A stretch of DNA of 64,000 bases from an uncultured Rickettsiella sp. (GCA_947058615.1 CAMSHF010000001.1:272709-336708); one strand, 5' to 3'. Counted from the first letter of the stretch, positions 8,834 to 17,766 are shown. Program-made: numbers and translations. The notes: generated by a model from the sequence alone, not told the origin.

Positions 8834-10022
8834 ATGAATGAGATAAATTGTAGAAATCATTTACGGTTTTTACCAAACGTGTACAAATTTCGTCTGCATC
8901 TGCTTTTTGTAAAATTAAAGCAGGTAAAAGACGAATTGTATTATTAGAAACGACGTTAAATAGTAAACGATGATTTAAACCGATTCTGGGAATATTTCGG
9001 CATTCAGTGTCGAGTTCAATGCCTATCATAAGCCCTTGTCCTTTTATAGCGATGATATGCGGATGTTTGGCAAAACTATTTTTAAGCTTTGTCATCAGGT
9101 AAGCGCCTATCTCTTTCACATGAACGGAAAAATTCCCCTTCTTTAAAGTATTAATAACAGTGATTGCGACTGCGCAAGCTAACGGACTGCCAGAAAAAGT
9201 AGAGCCATGTTTTCCAGCGGGAAAAATATTATTCGCTTTTCCACGAGAACAATAGGCTCCTATAGGAAAACCATTACCTAAGGTTTTAGAAATAGTCATT
9301 ATGTCAGGTAAAATATTATGGGCCTGGTAGGCAAACCATGATCCTGTTCGACAAAGACCCGTTTGTATCTCATCCAGTATCATCAGCCAATCGTATTGAT
9401 CACAATAATTCCTTATAGCTTTTAAAAAATTAGGTGTTGCTATTTGAATGCCACCATCGCCTTGAATAGGCTCTAATATAATTGCAATGATGTTTTTTTT
9501 ATGTTGTTTTATAACATCGTCTAAAGCAGCAACATCGTTAAATGGAATATGAATAAAAGACTCTAATAATGGCTCAAAACCAATTTGTAAACGTTTACTA
9601 CCGGATAAACTGAGCGTTCCCATGGTTCTTCCGTGGAATGCATTATTCATAGCTATAATGATAGGCTGTTCAATTCCTTTTTTTCGCGCATAGAGACGCG
9701 TCATTTTGATAGCCGCTTCGTTAGATTCCGCACCGGAATTGGAAAAAAAAACTTGATCCATTCCTGACACATGTGCTAAAGCGGTGGCTAGTATTTCTTG
9801 TTCAGGAATATGGTAAGTATTAGAGGTATGGATTAATTTTTCAGATTGCTTGCAAATTGTTTTAGTGATTGCTGGATGGGCATGTCCTAGACCACACACC
9901 GCGATTCCAGCTAAGGCGTCTAAATAGTCTTGTCCTTGCGTATCGGTAAGCCAGACTCCTGAGCCCTTTTCAAAAGCAATAGGCAACCGATTTGGATAAA
10001 TAGGCATCAAGGCAGATGTCAT
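8832..10022 (-). CDS. argD: Acetylornithine/succinyldiaminopimelate aminotransferase
   Basis: 396-residue class III PLP-dependent aminotransferase. Seen: LAGIAVCGLGHAHPA, the PLP-phosphate motif SNSGAESNEAAIK, NAFHGRTMGTLS, ILEPIQGDGGI, LDEIQTGLCRTG and the lysine motif TISKTLGNGFPIGA. It makes N-acetylornithine in arginine synthesis or acts as DapC in lysine/peptidoglycan synthesis. No other arginine gene is in the window, so the diaminopimelate role is a real alternative. It lies 19 bp downstream of sodB on the same strand and may be co-transcribed. Confidence 0.9.
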   Translation of the reverse strand: MTSALMPIYPNRLPIAFEKGSGVWLTDTQGQDYLDALAGIAVCGLGHAHPAITKTICKQSEKLIHTSNTYHIPEQEILATALAHVSGMDQVFFSNSGAESNEAAIKMTRLYARKKGIEQPIIIAMNNAFHGRTMGTLSLSGSKRLQIGFEPLLESFIHIPFNDVAALDDVIKQHKKNIIAIILEPIQGDGGIQIATPNFLKAIRNYCDQYDWLMILDEIQTGLCRTGSWFAYQAHNILPDIMTISKTLGNGFPIGAYCSRGKANNIFPAGKHGSTFSGSPLACAVAITVINTLKKGNFSVHVKEIGAYLMTKLKNSFAKHPHIIAIKGQGLMIGIELDTECRNIPRIGLNHRLLFNVVSNNTIRLLPALILQKADADEICTRLVKTVNDFYNLSHS

Positions 10023-10041
10023 GTCATTTTCTCTGTGTTTG

Positions 10042-10626
10042 TTATTTCTCGAAATTTTTAGAAATAAAATCCCAATTTACTACCTCCCAAAATTTTTCTA
10101 AATATTTTTGCCGAGCATTACGATAATCAATATAATAAGCATGCTCCCAGACATCACAGGTAAATAAACAAGGTTTTTCATCACGCCTAGGTGTTGACGC
10201 ATTACTTGTGGTTTCTATTTTTAAACCTTTAGCGTCCTTTATTAGCCAGGCCCATCCTGAACCAAATTGAGCAATGGCGGCCTTAGTAAAGTCCTCTTTA
10301 AATTTATCGACAGAACCAAAGGCTATTTTGATAGCCGCTTCTATAGGCCCTTTTAGCTTGTTTTTAGCCGCGTCAGGAGTCAAGCAGTGCCAGTAAAAAG
10401 TGTGATTCCATACTTGGGCAGCATTGTTAAAAATGGGACCTGAAGGGGCTTTTTTAACGATATCCTCCAAGGGTGATTCTTCAAATTCAGTGCCTAGGAT
10501 TAATTCATTAAGTTTATCAACATAAGCTTTATGGTGTTTGCCATAATGAAATTCTAAAGTTTCTTTCGAAATGGCGGGCTCTAAGGCATCTAAGGCATAA
10601 GGCAATGGCGGTAATTCATGTTTCAT
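10042..10626 (-). CDS. sodB: Superoxide dismutase, iron type
   Basis: 194 residues, normal SodB length. The start [18 protein letters not shown] is typical of Fe-SOD. Metal ligands are visible in [10 protein letters not shown] (His), [11 protein letters not shown] (His) and [11 protein letters not shown] (Asp and His). [10 protein letters not shown] matches the Fe-type active-site region. It detoxifies superoxide in the cytoplasm. It is divergent from grxD across a 190-bp region and followed closely by argD. Confidence 0.95.
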   Translation of the reverse strand: MKHELPPLPYALDALEPAISKETLEFHYGKHHKAYVDKLNELILGTEFEESPLEDIVKKAPSGPIFNNAAQVWNHTFYWHCLTPDAAKNKLKGPIEAAIKIAFGSVDKFKEDFTKAAIAQFGSGWAWLIKDAKGLKIETTSNASTPRRDEKPCLFTCDVWEHAYYIDYRNARQKYLEKFWEVVNWDFISKNFEK

Positions 10627-10816
10627 GCGAGGTATCCTGTTTTTATCGATTTTGCTAAGATTGCTACTAGCATTAGTTTAAAATTCAGATAATGATAAGG
10701 CAAGCATTTATATGGACTACTGTGAATTTTGTTAATATGAAAATAAGCGAGAGACGGTACTAGTAAAATAAAGTGAAAATTTGTCAATTATTAAATTATT
10801 AAATGAGGAAAACAAA

Positions 10817-11149
10817 ATGTCTATTACTGAGCTGAATACATTAGAAATAATTAAGCAACAAATTGAGAAATATCCTTTGATTCTCTATATGAAAGGCACT
10901 CCAGATAAACCCTGTTGTGGTTTTTCGGCGCGAGTAGTGCAAATATTAAAAGCATGTAGAGTAAAATTTGCACATGTCGATGTACTTGAAAATAGCGATA
11001 TACGTCGTGATCTACCTCAGTATTCTAATTGGCCAACTTTTCCACAACTTTATTATAAAGGTGAGCTCGTGGGAGGGTGCGATATCGTTGAACAGCTCTA
11101 TAAGACCGGTGAGCTACAAAAAAAATGTCAAAAACTTGATTTAAATTGA
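10817..11149 (+). CDS. grxD: Monothiol glutaredoxin GrxD
   Basis: 110 residues from the chosen ATG at 10817, which has a good Shine-Dalgarno (GAGG at 10805-10808). A longer frame from TTG 10781 has none. The CGFS signature of monothiol glutaredoxins is in KGTPDKPCCGFSARVVQIL, followed by WPTFPQLYYKGELVGGCDIV. These proteins carry and deliver 2Fe-2S clusters, often with BolA. Neighbouring sodB is another Fe/oxidative-stress gene. Confidence 0.94.
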   Translation: MSITELNTLEIIKQQIEKYPLILYMKGTPDKPCCGFSARVVQILKACRVKFAHVDVLENSDIRRDLPQYSNWPTFPQLYYKGELVGGCDIVEQLYKTGELQKKCQKLDLN

Positions 11150-11226
11150 TTTAGCATCTATTTTCTTTTAATTGGTAAGTTTTCTTTATAGAATAAGGTA
11201 GTAAGGGGTATTTTATAATGAAACCA

Positions 11227-11255
11227 TTGACATAAGCCATGGTGTTAGGTATAAA
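11227..11255 (+). promoter_or_regulatory. Strong sigma70-like promoter upstream of the first porin gene
   Basis: TTGACA at 11227-11232, an exact 17-bp spacer, and TATAAA at 11250-11255. Transcription would start near 11262, about 480 nt before the porin ATG at 11744, with no intervening protein gene. It therefore drives either a very long leader or a separate RNA. Confidence 0.6.
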
Positions 11256-11261
11256 ATGCAG

Positions 11262-11540
11262 AAGCTACTGGATCTTTATGAAAAGTTATTTTCAGCGTTA
11301 ATAATAAAGTCTTAAAACCCTCCAAATCGCTGAAGTTAAGAAACAAAAACAAAATATTATTAAACGGTTCTGGTAAACCGCTAAGCAAGTCTCCTTAGAG
11401 TTTGCGAAACTGTAAATTAGTAAATTTACAGCGGTGCCAAGACCAGGGTTGTTTAATTTTCGCCGATATCGCCTTTAAGAGGCAGGAATGGAAATTAAAC
11501 AGCCTTGGTAGGAGATAACAAGGGATAAAAAGGGATAAAA
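11262..11540 (+). ncRNA. Putative structured RNA or long structured 5' leader of the porin gene
   Basis: Downstream of the promoter at 11227-11255 lies a run of hairpins: CGGTT/AACCG (11365-11369/11376-11380), AGTTT/AAACT (11399-11403/11407-11411), a perfect CTGTAAATT/AATTTACAG (11410-11431) and a long stem pairing 11447-11459 with 11492-11504 (12 of 13), extended by CCAAG/CTTGG (11438-11442/11504-11508). The outer stem encloses GCCT/AGGC. The second and third stems overlap and are mutually exclusive. A tandem AGGGATAAAA follows at 11521-11540. No known RNA family was recognised and no clear terminator is present, so a leader is as likely as a free RNA. Confidence 0.4.
11521..11540 (+). repeat. 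Tandem 10-bp direct repeat
   Basis: AGGGATAAAA occurs twice back to back. AGGGA fits the A-N-G-G-A core bound by CsrA/RsmA, so translational control is a possible role. This is pattern similarity only. Confidence 0.6.
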
Positions 11541-11629
11541 TAAGTAAATTGTTTTTTTATTTGTTTTTATGTATGTAGCATATTCCAACTTTTATCGGTG
11601 TGTTATAGACATGAAATTAAAGAAGTAAT

Positions 11630-11705
11630 AGATTTTAGTAAAACCAATTTTTTGTTGACGGCTTCTTAGCCGATAGATAGCAAAAAATTGGCTTTCAATA
11701 AATCT
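11630..11705 (+). repeat. Nested inverted repeat directly upstream of the first porin gene
   Basis: Three nested arm pairs: AGATTT/AAATCT (11630-11635/11700-11705), a perfect 11-bp CCAATTTTTTG/CAAAAAATTGG (11644-11654/11681-11691), and CGGCT/AGCCG around TCTT (11659-11663/11668-11672). It ends 38 bp before the porin ATG at 11744. It may be an operator, an mRNA stem or a small palindromic element. The second porin copy does not have it. Confidence 0.65.
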
Positions 11706-11743
11706 AATATTGAGTTAATAACCTATTAAGGAGATGGATGAGT

Positions 11744-13171
11744 ATGAAACTCAAAGCGATTGTTGCTTCACTTGTGACATTAGGGCTTAGCGGGCCTGTA
11801 CTGGCGATGCAGCCGTATATGATGGATCCGTCCTTTCAAAGGGATGTGATGCGTTATCAAGTTAATAAAATTGACATGATCCTTGACCGAAATCAACCCG
11901 GTGGGTTTGATCAACCTTGTGGCTGGACTTGTCGTATCAATGTTAGCGGATGGATGAATACGGACGTTTATTTGGCGAACGATCCTCCAGTATTTTGGCG
12001 GTTTAATCCCGGCTTTAATTCATCAGCTGCAATAAATCCTGCAGCGAACCCACCTAATGTGCTTATTACTCCAACTTCAGGTAGGGCGAGTGATTTATTG
12101 TTGAATAATGCAAATTTATTTGTCGATGCTCGAGTGAATAACTGGGTAACAGCAAATATGTCCGTGGTATATTCCTCTTTATCACCCGTCCCAGGCTCTA
12201 CAGGACCGTATCAAATTGCTAACTCACTGCTTGTATATCATCCATTGAATCGAACGGCGATAGATACGGCGTATGCGACGATTGGTAATTTTACTACTTC
12301 ACCGATCTACTTTAGAGTGGGTAAAGAATACATCCCATTTGATAGCTATGATCCGTATGGATTTGTGACACAAGAAAACCCAACCCAATTATTGAGTGAG
12401 ATTACGGCACCCGCAGCGCAGTTAGGATTTGTTGCGCCGATGGGCTTATATGGTTCGCTGTATACGCTTGCGGGTAAACCTACTATCTCGGATGGTGGCT
12501 CGATCCGCCGTATTCGAAATGGGGGTGTAGATCTAGGTTGGACACACAAGTGGTGTGGTGGCAGTAAATTTAATGTAGATGCCGGCTATATTGCGAATAT
12601 AGAGGATTCGAACTTCTTATCTTCTTATTATTTCAATTCACTCGTTGAAGGTACTGTAGTTCCTGGGTTACCGAATACTAAGGTACCGGCATGGAACGTG
12701 AATGCAGAGATCACGGTTGGACCCTTTGACGCGAATGGGCATTATATAGAGACGACGCGTAGTTTACCGGATCCTTTCTTTCTGAGTGGTAATTCAGCTT
12801 ATGGTTTCACTGTATTAAATCCTCCGCCTGCGGAGTTAGGCAAACCAAAAGTATGGGGTTTGGAAGCAGGATTAACATTCCCCGTGATGGCGCATCAATC
12901 AAGGGTTGCGATCGGTTATCAACACACAACGCACTTAGCGACTTTACTACCGCAACGTCGTATTTATGCGGACTACATGGTTAACTTTGCGAAATGGTTT
13001 GATGTGGGTCTGGCCGTATTCCAAGACAGGGATTACAGTTCGGGTGAAAATGCTATTGTTGTCCCAGGAACTACGGGAACAGCAGCGGTACCTTCTAGAA
13101 CAGTACATCCAGGCGCAACAGGTAATAAGGCCACCACAGGTCAATTACGTTTCAGCATTAAGTTTGCGTAA
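11744..13171 (+). CDS. LbtU-like outer-membrane porin, copy 1
   Basis: 475 residues from ATG 11744. This start is preferred over ATG 11738 because it is shared with copy 2 and sits 10 nt after GGAG. Signal peptide MKLKAIVASLVTLGLSGPVLA, then a mature protein with aromatic and glycine-rich alternating strands and a C-terminal LRFSIKFA ending in a hydrophobic strand suited to BAM recognition. The block IGNFTTSPIYFRVGKEYIPF is shared in pattern with the third porin downstream and with Legionella LbtU-type porins. CGWTC near residue 60 could form a disulfide. Likely an abundant porin; substrate unknown. Confidence 0.8.
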   Translation: MKLKAIVASLVTLGLSGPVLAMQPYMMDPSFQRDVMRYQVNKIDMILDRNQPGGFDQPCGWTCRINVSGWMNTDVYLANDPPVFWRFNPGFNSSAAINPAANPPNVLITPTSGRASDLLLNNANLFVDARVNNWVTANMSVVYSSLSPVPGSTGPYQIANSLLVYHPLNRTAIDTAYATIGNFTTSPIYFRVGKEYIPFDSYDPYGFVTQENPTQLLSEITAPAAQLGFVAPMGLYGSLYTLAGKPTISDGGSIRRIRNGGVDLGWTHKWCGGSKFNVDAGYIANIEDSNFLSSYYFNSLVEGTVVPGLPNTKVPAWNVNAEITVGPFDANGHYIETTRSLPDPFFLSGNSAYGFTVLNPPPAELGKPKVWGLEAGLTFPVMAHQSRVAIGYQHTTHLATLLPQRRIYADYMVNFAKWFDVGLAVFQDRDYSSGENAIVVPGTTGTAAVPSRTVHPGATGNKATTGQLRFSIKFA

Positions 13172-13205
13172 CTTATTCTTAGAAAATAATTTAGATAAAA
13201 ACATT

Positions 13206-13229
13206 AAGCCCGCTCATGCGGGCTTTTTT
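13206..13229 (+). terminator. Rho-independent terminator of porin copy 1
   Basis: AAGCCCGC-TCAT-GCGGGCTT, a perfect 8-bp stem (13206-13213/13218-13225), followed by a run of T to 13229, 35 bp after the stop codon. Confidence 0.93.
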
Positions 13230-13260
13230 GTATTAACGCAATTTAAATAGATTGATCTTG

Positions 13261-13289
13261 TTGAGATAGTAGTAAAGTACTGCTAAGAT
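13261..13289 (+). promoter_or_regulatory. Candidate promoter of porin copy 2
   Basis: TTGAGA at 13261-13266, 17-bp spacer, TAAGAT at 13284-13289, in the 205-bp spacer between the porin units. It would give a leader of about 139 nt. The spacer holds an imperfect dyad (AGTA/TACT). Confidence 0.5.
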
Positions 13290-13434
13290 AAACGCGATTT
13301 ACTTTCTTTTTTTATAAGTTTTTATAGGACAGATAGTAAGTCCGGGAAAAATTTTATTAGTAAATGCTTGTTTTTCTTAATTGATAAAAAAGCAGTGAAT
13401 GGAGTTAACTAATTCTACAAGGAGATGGTTTAGG

Positions 13435-14862
13435 ATGAAACTCAAAGCGATTGTTGCTTCACTTGTGACATTAGGGCTTAGCGGGCCTGTACTGGCGATG
13501 CAGCCGTATATGATGGATCCGTCCTTTCAAAGGGATGTGATGCGTTATCAAGTTAATAAAATTGACATGATCCTTGACCGAAATCAACCCGGTGGGTTTG
13601 ATCAACCTTGTGGCTGGACTTGTCGTATCAATGTTAGCGGATGGATGAATACGGACGTTTATTTGGCGAACGATCCTCCAGTATTTTGGCGGTTTAATCC
13701 CGGCTTTAATTCATCAGCTGCAATAAATCCTGCAGCGAACCCACCTAATGTGCTTATTACTCCAACTTCAGGTAGGGCGAGTGATTTATTGTTGAATAAT
13801 GCAAATTTATTTGTCGATGCTCGAGTGAATAACTGGGTAACAGCAAATATGTCCGTGGTATATTCCTCTTTATCACCCGTCCCAGGCTCTACAGGACCGT
13901 ATCAAATTGCTAACTCACTGCTTGTATATCATCCATTGAATCGAACGGCGATAGATACGGCGTATGCGACGATTGGTAATTTTACTACTTCACCGATCTA
14001 CTTTAGAGTGGGTAAAGAATACATCCCATTTGATAGCTATGATCCGTATGGATTTGTGACACAAGAAAACCCAACCCAATTATTGAGTGAGATTACGGCA
14101 CCCGCAGCGCAGTTAGGATTTGTTGCGCCGATGGGCTTATATGGTTCGCTGTATACGCTTGCGGGTAAACCTACTATCTCGGATGGTGGCTCGATCCGCC
14201 GTATTCGAAATGGGGGTGTAGATCTAGGTTGGACACACAAGTGGTGTGGTGGCAGTAAATTTAATGTAGATGCCGGCTATATTGCGAATATAGAGGATTC
14301 GAACTTCTTATCTTCTTATTATTTCAATTCACTCGTTGAAGGTACTGTAGTTCCTGGGTTACCGAATACTAAGGTACCGGCATGGAACGTGAATGCAGAG
14401 ATCACGGTTGGACCCTTTGACGCGAATGGGCATTATATAGAGACGACGCGTAGTTTACCGGATCCTTTCTTTCTGAGTGGTAATTCAGCTTATGGTTTCA
14501 CTGTATTAAATCCTCCGCCTGCGGAGTTAGGCAAACCAAAAGTATGGGGTTTGGAAGCAGGATTAACATTCCCCGTGATGGCGCATCAATCAAGGGTTGC
14601 GATCGGTTATCAACACACAACGCACTTAGCGACTTTACTACCGCAACGTCGTATTTATGCGGACTACATGGTTAACTTTGCGAAATGGTTTGATGTGGGT
14701 CTGGCCGTATTCCAAGACAGGGATTACAGTTCGGGTGAAAATGCTATTGTTGTCCCAGGAACTACGGGAACAGCAGCGGTACCTTCTAGAACAGTACATC
14801 CAGGCGCAACAGGTAATAAGGCCACCACAGGTCAATTACGTTTCAGCATTAAGTTTGCGTAA
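13435..14862 (+). CDS. LbtU-like outer-membrane porin, copy 2 (identical to copy 1)
   Basis: 475 residues, amino acid for amino acid the same as copy 1, including the signal peptide ending PVLA. The start is ATG 13435, 10 nt after GGAG at 13421-13424. An in-frame ATG at 13399 would add 12 residues ahead of the signal peptide and has no ribosome-binding site. A strong terminator isolates it from copy 1, so it depends on its own promoter. Same role expected; different timing or dosage is the likely difference. Confidence 0.8.
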   Translation: MKLKAIVASLVTLGLSGPVLAMQPYMMDPSFQRDVMRYQVNKIDMILDRNQPGGFDQPCGWTCRINVSGWMNTDVYLANDPPVFWRFNPGFNSSAAINPAANPPNVLITPTSGRASDLLLNNANLFVDARVNNWVTANMSVVYSSLSPVPGSTGPYQIANSLLVYHPLNRTAIDTAYATIGNFTTSPIYFRVGKEYIPFDSYDPYGFVTQENPTQLLSEITAPAAQLGFVAPMGLYGSLYTLAGKPTISDGGSIRRIRNGGVDLGWTHKWCGGSKFNVDAGYIANIEDSNFLSSYYFNSLVEGTVVPGLPNTKVPAWNVNAEITVGPFDANGHYIETTRSLPDPFFLSGNSAYGFTVLNPPPAELGKPKVWGLEAGLTFPVMAHQSRVAIGYQHTTHLATLLPQRRIYADYMVNFAKWFDVGLAVFQDRDYSSGENAIVVPGTTGTAAVPSRTVHPGATGNKATTGQLRFSIKFA

Positions 14863-14896
14863 CTTATTCTTAGAAAATAATTTAGATAAAAACATT

Positions 14897-14920
14897 AAGC
14901 CCGCTCATGCGGGCTTTTTT
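14897..14920 (+). terminator. Rho-independent terminator of porin copy 2
   Basis: Same perfect 8-bp GC-rich stem (14897-14904/14909-14916) and T-run as after copy 1. The two units diverge immediately after it. Confidence 0.93.
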
Positions 14921-15062
14921 TAAATGAGAAGATTTTCTAAATAACTTCTCTTATTTCTGATTGAGTGCAAGGCTTCAAAAAAAATCGATTAATCTTCCTC
15001 TAAATTATTTTTTATGAGATTTATTTTATACACTAAGGTAATTGAGACTTTCTAGGATCATT

Positions 15063-15788
15063 ATGTTTGATTTAATTTTTTCTCCAGAAGCCTGGATTAG
15101 TTTACTTACTTTAACCGTATTAGAAATTAGCTTGGGAATTGATAATCTGGTTTTTATCTCTATCGTAACAAATAGGCTTCCTAAAAACCAACAACGCTCT
15201 GCTCGCCAGTTTGGTTTACTGCTTGCTTGTTTAACACGTTTGCTTTTGTTGGGGACACTTGCTTGGATGACCCAATTTACGCAACCCCTTTTTACATTAG
15301 CAGGGCATGTTTTTTCTGGAAGGGATTTAGTCCTTATCATAGGGGGATTATTTTTACTTGCAAAAGGAACAAGTGAACTTCATCTTAACGTAGCCGGCCC
15401 TGTAAAAAAAGGGAATAAGTTGCAAAGATATTCACAGTTTTCAATAGTTACCATTCAGATTATGGTACTGGATATCATATTTTCATTGGATAGTGTCATA
15501 ACTGCAGTAGGAATGGCTCAAGAGTTTATTATTATGGTGCTTGCTATTATCATCGCAATCGCATTAATGATATGGGGAAGTGGACCTATAAGTCATTTTA
15601 TAAATGCCTACCCCAATTTAAAAATCCTCGGTTTAAGTTTTTTGTTATTAATAGGGTTAGTTTTAGTGGCTGATGGTTTTGGTTTTCATGTGCCTAGAGC
15701 CTACCTCTATTTTGCTATTGCATTTTCAATATTTGTAGAATGGCTCAATATTTTGGCCAGTCGATGGCATCAAAAAAAAAACCATTAA
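15063..15788 (+). CDS. TerC-family integral membrane protein
   Basis: 241 residues from ATG 15063, which follows AGGA with about 7 nt spacing; an in-frame TTG at 15042 is less likely. Seven or so hydrophobic segments and the TerC signatures LEISLGIDNLVFI (residues about 18-30) and VLDIIFSLDSVITAVGMA carry the conserved intramembrane Asp residues. TerC proteins are linked to Mn or Ca export and metal loading of exported proteins. It lies between the porins, so an envelope role fits. No CBS or CorC extension is present. Confidence 0.88.
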   Translation: MFDLIFSPEAWISLLTLTVLEISLGIDNLVFISIVTNRLPKNQQRSARQFGLLLACLTRLLLLGTLAWMTQFTQPLFTLAGHVFSGRDLVLIIGGLFLLAKGTSELHLNVAGPVKKGNKLQRYSQFSIVTIQIMVLDIIFSLDSVITAVGMAQEFIIMVLAIIIAIALMIWGSGPISHFINAYPNLKILGLSFLLLIGLVLVADGFGFHVPRAYLYFAIAFSIFVEWLNILASRWHQKKNH

Positions 15789-16032
15789 TAATCCTCCTCT
15801 CGAGGGATACGCGATTCAAAAAAGTGGTGGATAGGCAGCCTATTCATTAATAATCTTTTTTCTTAAAGTCTTAAAGAATTCTTCCCTCTAACCTTTTTGT
15901 TTTTGAAAGGCTTATGCTTATTTATTTTAATATAATCTTTTGACTAGCCTCCCAAAAAATCTGCTTGCATTCCTCTCTTTTTTTTGATAAATAGAAGGGC
16001 ATATTAGTTATTTAAATAATAAGGTTTTGTTT

Positions 16033-17553
16033 ATGTTAAGTAACAAGTATAAATTAACAGCGCTTATAGCAGGTATGTGCTGGTTGGGTTTACAGGGAAA
16101 CGTTGCATTCGCTGATGAAACTAACCAATTAAGTAGTAGTGAAATTAGAAAATTAACGCAGCGAACCCAAGTTTTAGAGTCTGACTTGCAGCGTGTGCAA
16201 GATCAAGTGGCTATGTTACGTCGACAAGTAAATCCAAATAATCTCTCATTTAATGAGGAGATTGCTCATGAAAACCTAGTTACCTCCTTGCATCCTTTTT
16301 TTATTATAGGTGCGCCCGTCATTAGTTCGCCTTTTATAGGGATCAACTCCGAATATAATGCTTCTGATTTAGTGGTTAATCAGCCTTATGTAAATGAGGA
16401 TCTTTATTTATTGCAGGAGCGAAAACAAATTTATAATTATTTGATAAAAAATGGCCATCCCCTTTCAGATACTCCGATTGTTAATCTCAGCGGGAAAGTT
16501 GAATCACAAATTTATCATACAAGCCATTTTGGCAACTTCCAAAATAACTCAGCAACCGATATTGATTTGACGGGTATTGAATTAGATACTGAAATTTTAG
16601 TGAATCAATGGGTAACAGGTCTTATCGCGTTTGTTTATGACAATACTTATCCAGCAGATATGTCGCCTAGACGAATTGATAATTCTCGTGTTCTTTTAGA
16701 GCGAGGGTTTTTAATTATAGGAAATTTAGCTAAGTTCCCTTTATATTCGACTATGGGACAATTTTATGTGCCATTTGGTCAGTATTCATCTGCAATGATC
16801 AGTGATCCATTTACTAAAACTTTAGGTAGAACTAAAGCTAGAGCATTGGAATTAGGTTTTTCAAAACAATTTAATGATGAAAATGATTTAAATTTATCTA
16901 CCTATATTTTTAGGGGTCCAAGCCGAACGAGTATCGACAATAGAGGCTTGAGAAATTATGGCGTGAATGCGGAATACATTTTTACTAAACCTAAATGGAA
17001 TATTGATATAGCAGGAAGTTATATTCGTAATATCGCAGACTCCCTAGGTATGCAGCATAATGGGAATAATGGACCTAATAATTTTGCTGGGTTTGCTACC
17101 AACAATAATACTGAGATTCTTAACCCTGTTTCAGGCTTAGATGCCCGCGGCACTTTGAGTATCGCGGCTTTTAGTATTACCGCTGAGTATGTTACTGCGA
17201 GCCGTTCATTTTCTCAAACGGTACTATCATTTGATAATCAAGGCGCCAAACCTTCAGCTTTTCATGCAGAAGCGGCTTATAAATTTAACGTTTTAGAAAG
17301 ACCGAGTGCAGTTATTATTGGGTTTGATCAGTCAAAAGATGCTTTAGGTTTACTCATTCCTAAAAAGCGTTACATTGCTACTGTGAGTACATCCATTTGG
17401 AAAGATACTATCGAAAGCTTAGAGTTTCGCCACGATATTGATTATAATGCAACAGATATTGCTTATGGGCAATCGGGTTTAGGACTTAACCCTATTAATG
17501 GGACTGGGAAAAGCGGTAGTACCATTACTTTACAAGTTGGTTTATATTTCTAG
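16033..17553 (+). CDS. LbtU-like outer-membrane porin with N-terminal coiled coil
   Basis: 506 residues from ATG 16033 (AAGG 8 nt upstream). Signal peptide to about residue 27 (GNVAFA), then a short heptad-type coiled coil SSEIRKLTQRTQVLESDLQR ending RRQVNP near residue 66, then a beta-barrel. It shares with the two identical porins the block NLAKFPLYSTMGQFYVPFGQ and a terminal strand TITLQVGLYF. The coiled coil plus barrel is the layout of Legionella LbtU (legiobactin uptake) and relatives. Substrate is not deducible. It is a diverged paralogue, not a recent copy. Confidence 0.72.
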   Translation: MLSNKYKLTALIAGMCWLGLQGNVAFADETNQLSSSEIRKLTQRTQVLESDLQRVQDQVAMLRRQVNPNNLSFNEEIAHENLVTSLHPFFIIGAPVISSPFIGINSEYNASDLVVNQPYVNEDLYLLQERKQIYNYLIKNGHPLSDTPIVNLSGKVESQIYHTSHFGNFQNNSATDIDLTGIELDTEILVNQWVTGLIAFVYDNTYPADMSPRRIDNSRVLLERGFLIIGNLAKFPLYSTMGQFYVPFGQYSSAMISDPFTKTLGRTKARALELGFSKQFNDENDLNLSTYIFRGPSRTSIDNRGLRNYGVNAEYIFTKPKWNIDIAGSYIRNIADSLGMQHNGNNGPNNFAGFATNNNTEILNPVSGLDARGTLSIAAFSITAEYVTASRSFSQTVLSFDNQGAKPSAFHAEAAYKFNVLERPSAVIIGFDQSKDALGLLIPKKRYIATVSTSIWKDTIESLEFRHDIDYNATDIAYGQSGLGLNPINGTGKSGSTITLQVGLYF

Positions 17554-17766
17554 AGTATTCTAGAAGAATACTTTTCAAATGAGTATTTATCTTTATTACT
17601 GCTCAATAAACGGCCCTTATGTATAATTAATGCAATTGACTCTATTTCGTATTGCAGTGCGCTTTATCAAAAAGCTAATTGCTGTGGAGATAATATAAAC
17701 AGAGGCATTACTTTGGCGTTTCCTAATGAAATCAAATAAATTACACTATTTCGAAAAAAATCTAAA

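Larger units (their letters stand above)
11744..14920 (+). repeat. Tandem duplication: two identical 1,486-bp units carrying a porin gene and terminator
   Basis: Bases 11744-13229 recur at 13435-14920 with a constant offset of 1,691. I found no difference, including at synonymous sites. Identity begins at the ATG of each gene (after a shared AAGGAGATGG ribosome-binding site) and ends within the T-run of the terminator. The 205 bp between units is unrelated to the region before unit one. Recent duplication or ongoing gene conversion explains this. Confidence 0.95.

Noticed and set aside
11360..11510. Known housekeeping RNA (tmRNA, RNase P, SRP or 6S RNA) in the porin leader
   Set aside because: None of the conserved sequence landmarks of these RNAs is present, so only an unclassified structured RNA is proposed.
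12346..12549. 67-codon antisense frame within porin copy 1 (and its twin at 14037-14240)
   Set aside because: It is a shadow of the porin coding sequence, duplicated only because the gene is duplicated; no ribosome-binding site or family match.
12966..13250. 94-codon frame overlapping the porin 3' end (twin at 14657)
   Set aside because: Reads through the terminator hairpin in another frame of the porin; the two copies differ only where the unit identity ends.
13399..13434. Upstream start (ATG 13399) for porin copy 2
   Set aside because: It would place 12 residues before a perfect signal peptide and span the ribosome-binding site used for ATG 13435.
17628..17696. 22-codon frame starting MQLTLFRIAVRF upstream of coaBC
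   Set aside because: No ribosome-binding site and no overlap or coupling with coaBC; likely chance.
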